NCBI GenBank assembly: GCA_002366755.1
Contig: DFBV01000265.1
Span: 1-12,029, forward strand
Direction of reading: 5' to 3'
From: Anaerolineales bacterium UBA3071
GTDB taxonomy: Bacteria; Chloroflexota; Anaerolineae; UBA3071
Length of the DNA stretch: 12,029 bases
Position numbers and translations under genes: made by a program
The notes under the pieces: model-generated
Database searches by the model: none
What the model saw: only the letters and a program-made list of their open reading frames with translations
What the model was told of the DNA's origin: nothing
Shown: positions 8,062-12,029 of the stretch, piece after piece
Layout: every line of letters starts with the position of its first letter
Position numbering within the stretch: the first letter of the stretch is position 1

Positions 8062-8214
8062 ACGCCAACGCGGGACGTCGCGTCCTGTCGCTGGCGTTTT
8101 CTGTTTGAAGGCGAAATAACGAAGGAGCAGCAGCGTAGGGCGGCTTTCCATAGCCGCCGAGGCAAGGAGCAGGTGCGGAAACCTGCCCTGATGTGTGGAA
8201 AGGAGGTGACGCAC
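8062..8214 (+). ncRNA. Structured 5' leader element, copy 2 (candidate cis-regulatory RNA)
   Basis: Second copy of the element at 3526-3677, at an equivalent place between promoter and start codon. Hairpin i spans 8062-8097. Hairpin ii is perfect here: GGCGGCT (8139-8145) with AGCCGCC (8152-8158). Hairpin iii is GCAGGT (8169-8174) with ACCTGC (8181-8186), against CAGA/TCTG pairing in copy 1. Hairpin iv is GTGTG (8193-8197) with CGCAC (8210-8214), around a loop containing AAAGGAGGTGA, an 11-nt perfect complement to the typical 16S rRNA 3' end. Weaker similarity extends upstream (GCGCTCATGCC near 8004, compare 3456). The stretch 8215-8276 shows nothing recognisable. Confidence 0.55.
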
Positions 8215-8276
8215 GGAATCGAGATCGTAATCAAAAATGGAGCGCTGCGGGAAACACTAGACACAGATTCCAGATC

Positions 8277-8282
8277 AAGGAG
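8277..8282 (+). promoter_or_regulatory. Ribosome binding site of the M6 gene
   Basis: AAGGAG lies 11 bases before the ATG at 8294, the same spacing as in the S8 gene. The stronger Shine-Dalgarno-like sequence at 8199-8209 is too far upstream (about 85 nt) to serve this start. Confidence 0.7.
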
Positions 8283-8293
8283 AGAGCAAAGCG

Positions 8294-11200
8294 ATGAAAC
8301 ACAATACACTGAAATGGTTTGGGCTGCTGGTTGTGCTGTCCATGCTGCTCACCCTGACCCCGGCCGCGCTGGCTGGGCCAGCGGAGGATGCCGGCAGCAT
8401 CGCCAGGCGAACGGTGAGTGAGTACACACTGTTCAAGGCCGAGAAGTTCCGAGAGCACCTGCGTGTGCCGAGGGACGTGGATATCATGCGGTTGCTCCAA
8501 AAGGACCGCTTCCTGCCGCAAGACGCCACGCCGGAGCAGGTTGAGGCCGCCGTGCAGGAGTTCCTGACCGAGTTCCTGGCGCGCAACCCAACCACGCCCA
8601 ACCCCGAGAAGTTCCGCCAGTTGATGAGAAACGAACGGCTGGCGGCTCAAGCGGGCATGAGCCCCAAGGCCATGGGTCTGGCGGTGGAGCAGGTGGGTCA
8701 GATTCTGGCCGTGCCGGTAGAGTTCGCCGGCACCGACACCTTCATGGCCAATGTGCCTGACCCAGCCAATGGGTGCATGGACGTGGAGGTGACCTTCACC
8801 GGGCCGCTGCACAACGAGATCGCGGTTGACCCTCGCGACAACTTCATCTTCTACACCGACGACTTCACGCCCGAGGTGTACGACGAGATCTTCTTCGGCG
8901 TGGGGCCCGATGCCGGCATCATCGCCCACCATCCCGGATTGGGCGATGTGGACCTGCGCGGCCTGACCATGGCCAACTACTACCTGGAGCAATCGGAAGG
9001 CGCCTTCATGCCCGAGGGCAGCGTCTATCCTAAGTGGCTGCAGTCGGCTCACTCCGAGGCCTACTTCGGCGCCGATAGCTGCGAGACCGGCTCTCACGGT
9101 GTTCGCACCAGGGAACTTGTGCGCGAAACGGTAGATCTGGTCAACGCCGACGATCCCAACTTCCCCTGGCAGTATTTCGACGCCAACGGCGACGGTGAGG
9201 TGGACAACTACTCCGTCATTCACGCTGGCCTGGGACAGGAAGCGGGCGGCGGAGCGCAGGGCGACTTCTCCATCTGGTCCCATGCAGCCTCGGTGGACTG
9301 GCCCACCGGCTACCTGGCCTGCAGCGCGGGATCGGCTGGCTGTCCCGACCGCAACATCTACGTTCATCACTACAGCATGGACCCGGAGACCGCTGATGTG
9401 GGTGTTGCCGCCGAGGAGTACGGACACGCCTTCTTCGGCCTGCCCGACATCTACACCACAGACCGTCAGACTTCCGTGGCCGACTGGGCCATCATGGAGG
9501 CCGGCGCCTGGATGGGACCGGACGGTGGCGCTGGCATGCAACCCGCTCCCTTCCCCGGCTGGTTCCGCTACGTTATCGGCTGGTGGGATCCGGTGACGGT
9601 GAACTACGACGACCCCGGATTTGACTTGACCATCGGCCAGCACTCGCTGCGGCCCGAGGGCACCGAGCAGGGCCTGAAGATCAACCTGCCCGACGCCGTA
9701 AGATGGCTCTATGATCCATACAGCGGTGACTACATGCGGTGGGGCAACCAGGGCGACCTCATGGACAACCTGGTCTACGCCGCCGTGGATCTGACCGGCT
9801 ACGCCGAGGCCACGCTGGGTATCCAGACCTACTACGAGATCGAGACCGGTTGGGACTTCGGCTTCGTGCAGGTCTCGACGGATGGCGGTGCCACCTGGAC
9901 TAGCCTGGAGAACGAGTACACCACCTACGACCACGATCCAGGCATCATCGAGAACGCACTGGACAACCTCCCCGGCCTGACTGGCCACGTCGACGACTGG
10001 ACCTACATGGAGTTCGACGTGACGCCATACGCCGGCCAGGAGATCTACATGGGGTTCCGCTACGTCACCGACTGGGCCACCACCGAGAAGGGCTTCTTCG
10101 TCGACGATATCACCATCACCGCCGATGGCACAGAGATCTTCTTCGACGACGCCGAAGCGGGCATGGGCGGTTGGACGACCGATCCGGCGGATGGCTGGAT
10201 CATGACAACCGGCACCGATATCGGCCCTCAGTACTACATGGTGGAGTGGCGCAACGACAGTGGCTTCGACCACGGCACGCAGTATGCTTACCAGTTCGTG
10301 TACTACGATCCGCCCTCAGACTACGAGGAAGTGGATCGAGCGCCCTACACCCTGCCGGGCATGCTGCTCTGGTATCGCAACACCCTGTACGCCTTCGACT
10401 ACACGCTGGGCGACGCCTGGTACGATGATCCGAGCTGGGGTGCCAAGCACGCCCTGCTGGTGGTGGATAGCCATCCCGATCCCCTCATGTGGGATGATCT
10501 GCAGTACCCCGAGTGGGCCGGGCTCCCTGTCGGCGTGAATCTCAGCGGCCGGTTGCAGCCTGGCGACGCCGTCTTTGGCTTGAACAACACGAACTCGTGG
10601 ACCCTGCGCCGCGGCTATGACTTGGACGACTACCAGGACGCGGTCCTGGAGACCAAGACCTGGGATCCGCTGCCGCCGGTGCGCAACTTCCACGACTACC
10701 TGGGCTACACGCCCGGTATGTGGTGCTGTGACAACGACGGCTACGTATGGTGGTGGGACATAGACGCCAGTTGCGTGATACCCGCCGAAGGTAACTATTC
10801 GACGAGGATCACCTACGCTGACGGCTCGCCAGCGGTCCCTCTGTACGGAGTCTGGGGCGTCCTGGGATCCGGTAACCCCGGTGACGACAACGTGCAGTTC
10901 GGCGTGAACCTCTGCGTGCAGGATCAGGCGGCAGACGGGAGTTGGGGGAAGGTCTACTTCGCCAGCGCCAAGTTCGGTCCCAACAGCGCCCTCGCGGCCA
11001 GCACGACGGAGCCGTTGCCGGGCGAGGAACTGGAGTTCGTAGTGATGCCCGAGAACCTGGGCGGCGGCGCTGAGTTCTTCACCTTCGTACCGCTGAACGA
11101 GATCCCCGGCGACCTGATCTTGGACAGCCTGACCAACGGTGCCTTCCCCATCTTCGGCAACTGGACGTCGGCCCAGGTGGCCGCGCTCTACGCCGAGGGC

Positions 11201-11923
11201 GGGGCCGAGGCGGTGCAGGCTCTGGCTGCCGAGCAGGGGCTGCCCTTCGCCGGCATCGGCTGGATCGGCAACGTGCCAGCGGGCGTGAACGAGATCTTCC
11301 GCTTCAAGCTGTGGATCTGGCCGTGGGCGGCGGGAGCACAGTTCGACATGGATGCCGGCTTCTATCTCTGCGGCGACCACATCAGGACCCTGCGGTCCGA
11401 CGGGATAGAGGTGCAGATCCCCGAGCCAGTCACGGTGACCTTCGCGCCAAGTATGGATGCCCACGTGAGCGCCTGGCAGCCGGATGACAACTTCGGCGGC
11501 GCCGATGCCTTCAGCGTGCGCCAGCCCGGCGTGATGAACAGCCTGCTCTTCTTCGGAGACGGGGCCATCCCGCAGATAGCCACCGTGGACAGCGCCACGC
11601 TGAAGCTCTACCCCACCTACCGCACCAACAGCAACGACCTGTACCTATCGGTCTATCCGCTGGAGGAGGGGTGGGGGGATGGTGACGTGACTTGGAACAC
11701 GGCACCGGCAGCGGGCGACACCGCCGCAGCGACGATGGTGCTGAGCGGTGTGGACATGCCCATCGAGCTAGACATCACCGCTCTGGTGCAGCAGTGGGTA
11801 ACCGAGCCGTGGGCCAACTACGGCCTCATGCTCAAGGGCGACGGCAGCAAGTCCGTGGAGTACACCTTCATGGCGTCGGAGTTCGGCGGCATGTGGCCTG
11901 AACTCGAGGTCACCTACCACTAG
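8294..11923 (+). CDS. Secreted M6-family (immune inhibitor A-like) metallopeptidase homologue with altered zinc motif and C-terminal DNRLRE domain
   Basis: 1209 aa. The signal peptide is cleaved probably after ALA27. A helical propeptide-like region covers about 35-130. The M6 catalytic region (about 150-450) shows a calcium-type DxNxDxxxD loop (D296-D304), the SMDPE segment and GLPDIY (382-387). The zinc motif reads EEYGH (374-378) where M6 enzymes have HEYGH, and one extra residue separates H378 from the following Gly. This should weaken zinc binding. Behind it are immune-inhibitor-A-type β-domains: a MAM-like jelly roll (about 489-610, ending FFVDDITI) and a VEG-like segment (about 620-725). 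Next come an unrecognised Cys- and Trp-containing region, a CARDB/DUF11-like β-domain (about 900-1036) and DNRLRE (1044-1209). The family includes secreted zinc proteases such as Bacillus InhA. Family membership is clear; activity is doubtful. No membrane anchor is seen. Confidence 0.9.
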   Translation: MKHNTLKWFGLLVVLSMLLTLTPAALAGPAEDAGSIARRTVSEYTLFKAEKFREHLRVPRDVDIMRLLQKDRFLPQDATPEQVEAAVQEFLTEFLARNPTTPNPEKFRQLMRNERLAAQAGMSPKAMGLAVEQVGQILAVPVEFAGTDTFMANVPDPANGCMDVEVTFTGPLHNEIAVDPRDNFIFYTDDFTPEVYDEIFFGVGPDAGIIAHHPGLGDVDLRGLTMANYYLEQSEGAFMPEGSVYPKWLQSAHSEAYFGADSCETGSHGVRTRELVRETVDLVNADDPNFPWQYFDANGDGEVDNYSVIHAGLGQEAGGGAQGDFSIWSHAASVDWPTGYLACSAGSAGCPDRNIYVHHYSMDPETADVGVAAEEYGHAFFGLPDIYTTDRQTSVADWAIMEAGAWMGPDGGAGMQPAPFPGWFRYVIGWWDPVTVNYDDPGFDLTIGQHSLRPEGTEQGLKINLPDAVRWLYDPYSGDYMRWGNQGDLMDNLVYAAVDLTGYAEATLGIQTYYEIETGWDFGFVQVSTDGGATWTSLENEYTTYDHDPGIIENALDNLPGLTGHVDDWTYMEFDVTPYAGQEIYMGFRYVTDWATTEKGFFVDDITITADGTEIFFDDAEAGMGGWTTDPADGWIMTTGTDIGPQYYMVEWRNDSGFDHGTQYAYQFVYYDPPSDYEEVDRAPYTLPGMLLWYRNTLYAFDYTLGDAWYDDPSWGAKHALLVVDSHPDPLMWDDLQYPEWAGLPVGVNLSGRLQPGDAVFGLNNTNSWTLRRGYDLDDYQDAVLETKTWDPLPPVRNFHDYLGYTPGMWCCDNDGYVWWWDIDASCVIPAEGNYSTRITYADGSPAVPLYGVWGVLGSGNPGDDNVQFGVNLCVQDQAADGSWGKVYFASAKFGPNSALAASTTEPLPGEELEFVVMPENLGGGAEFFTFVPLNEIPGDLILDSLTNGAFPIFGNWTSAQVAALYAEGGAEAVQALAAEQGLPFAGIGWIGNVPAGVNEIFRFKLWIWPWAAGAQFDMDAGFYLCGDHIRTLRSDGIEVQIPEPVTVTFAPSMDAHVSAWQPDDNFGGADAFSVRQPGVMNSLLFFGDGAIPQIATVDSATLKLYPTYRTNSNDLYLSVYPLEEGWGDGDVTWNTAPAAGDTAAATMVLSGVDMPIELDITALVQQWVTEPWANYGLMLKGDGSKSVEYTFMASEFGGMWPELEVTYH
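11423..11920 (+). repeat. DNRLRE-domain coding repeat, copy in the M6 gene
   Basis: Codes for residues 1044-1209 (EPVTVTF … LEVTYH). It shares with the S8 copy the segments TLKLY-TYRTN, LYLSVYPLEE, DVTWNTAPAAGDTAAATMVL, IELD-TALVQQW and KSVEY. Its last coding bases, CTCGAGGTCACCTAC, are identical to bases 48-62 of the nucleotidase gene, where the frame reads through instead of stopping. Confidence 0.85.
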
Positions 11924-11933
11924 ACGCTGAAAA

Positions 11934-11970
11934 GAGAGGGGAATGAAGCAAGCTATCTCGTTCCTCTCTC
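11934..11970 (+). terminator. Hairpin terminator after the M6 gene
   Basis: GAGAGGGGAATGA (11934-11946) pairs with TCGTTCCTCTCTC (11958-11970), 13 bp with two G·T wobbles and an 11-nt loop, followed by GTTTCACG. It starts 10 bases after the stop codon. The loop and 3' side resemble the S8 terminator (ATGAAGCAAGC against ACGAAGCGATC). Confidence 0.7.
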
Positions 11971-11996
11971 GTTTCACGTCTCAGTTGTAGAACGAC

Positions 11997-12029
11997 AAGG
12001 CCAGGGGGGAAACCGTCCTCCCTGGCCTT
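11997..12029. terminator. Second strong hairpin at the window edge, probable terminator
   Basis: AAGGCCAGGGGGGA (11997-12010) pairs with TCCTCCCTGGCCTT (12016-12029), 14 bp with one wobble and the 5-nt loop AACCG. The 3' arm ends in TT exactly at the window edge, so any T tract lies outside. It may back up the M6 terminator or, read on the other strand, end a convergent gene beyond the window. Confidence 0.6.

Noticed and set aside
3322..8214. Insertion sequence or MITE explaining the repeated leader
   Set aside because: No terminal inverted repeats or target-site duplications bound the copies, similarity fades gradually and includes functional promoters, and both copies sit at the same place relative to a gene.
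8173..8421. 82-aa + strand frame across the M6 leader and start
   Set aside because: Its ATG lies in a leader hairpin and it overlaps the M6 signal peptide in another frame; no recognisable product.
8231..10273. 680-aa open frame on the minus strand opposite the M6 gene
   Set aside because: It is a GC-driven shadow: the + strand frame has a signal peptide, RBS and recognisable domains, and the minus-strand translation shows no family motif.
1..12029. CRISPR array, tRNA, rRNA or phage genes
   Set aside because: No regularly spaced repeats, tRNA-like cloverleaf, rRNA sequence or phage protein was seen on either strand.

Overview
The window looks like chromosomal DNA from a GC-rich bacterium that secretes large, multidomain degradative enzymes. 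Very large subtilases and M6 peptidases ending in DNRLRE domains, with long monocistronic leaders, would fit a Chloroflexota (Anaerolineae-like) genome. That taxonomic guess comes from protein style only; no rRNA, tRNA or housekeeping gene is present to test it.

Layout: all genes lie on the + strand. (1) Positions 1-3191 hold the 3' part of a gene whose start lies upstream of the window. It reads in frame from the last ~20 residues of a DNRLRE domain into two complete tandem UshA-like 5'-nucleotidase modules, and is followed by a hairpin terminator (3222-3249). (2) A 618-base gap (3192-3809) carries a consensus sigma-70-type promoter (3340-3368) and a leader of about 435 nt with a structured element (3526-3677). 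It precedes a 1314-aa secreted S8 (subtilisin) protease (3810-7754) with I9 prodomain, PA insert, Fn3-like, GATase-like, PKD and DNRLRE domains, then a terminator hairpin (7760-7798). (3) A 539-base gap (7755-8293) holds a perfect 14-bp inverted repeat, a second promoter of the same design (7881-7909) and a second copy of the leader element (8062-8214). It precedes a 1209-aa M6/immune-inhibitor-A-like protein (8294-11923) that also ends in DNRLRE, followed by a related terminator hairpin (11934-11970). A further strong hairpin ends exactly at the window edge (11997-12029).

The main finding is that the S8 and M6 genes are unrelated in their catalytic parts but share the same packaging: a matched promoter with a 25-nt near-identical block, a homologous leader with a conserved RNA-like fold, a 27-residue signal peptide, a C-terminal DNRLRE domain (near-identical in DNA over part of its length) and a related terminator. 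The nucleotidase carries the same tail domain, but N-terminal to its enzyme modules. The simplest reading is a family of exported, surface- or matrix-associated hydrolases that are co-regulated through a common promoter/leader, perhaps for scavenging protein and nucleotides. The M6 protein has Glu in place of the first zinc-binding His of HExxH, so it may not be a conventional protease. The two halves of the nucleotidase each lack different active-site motifs.
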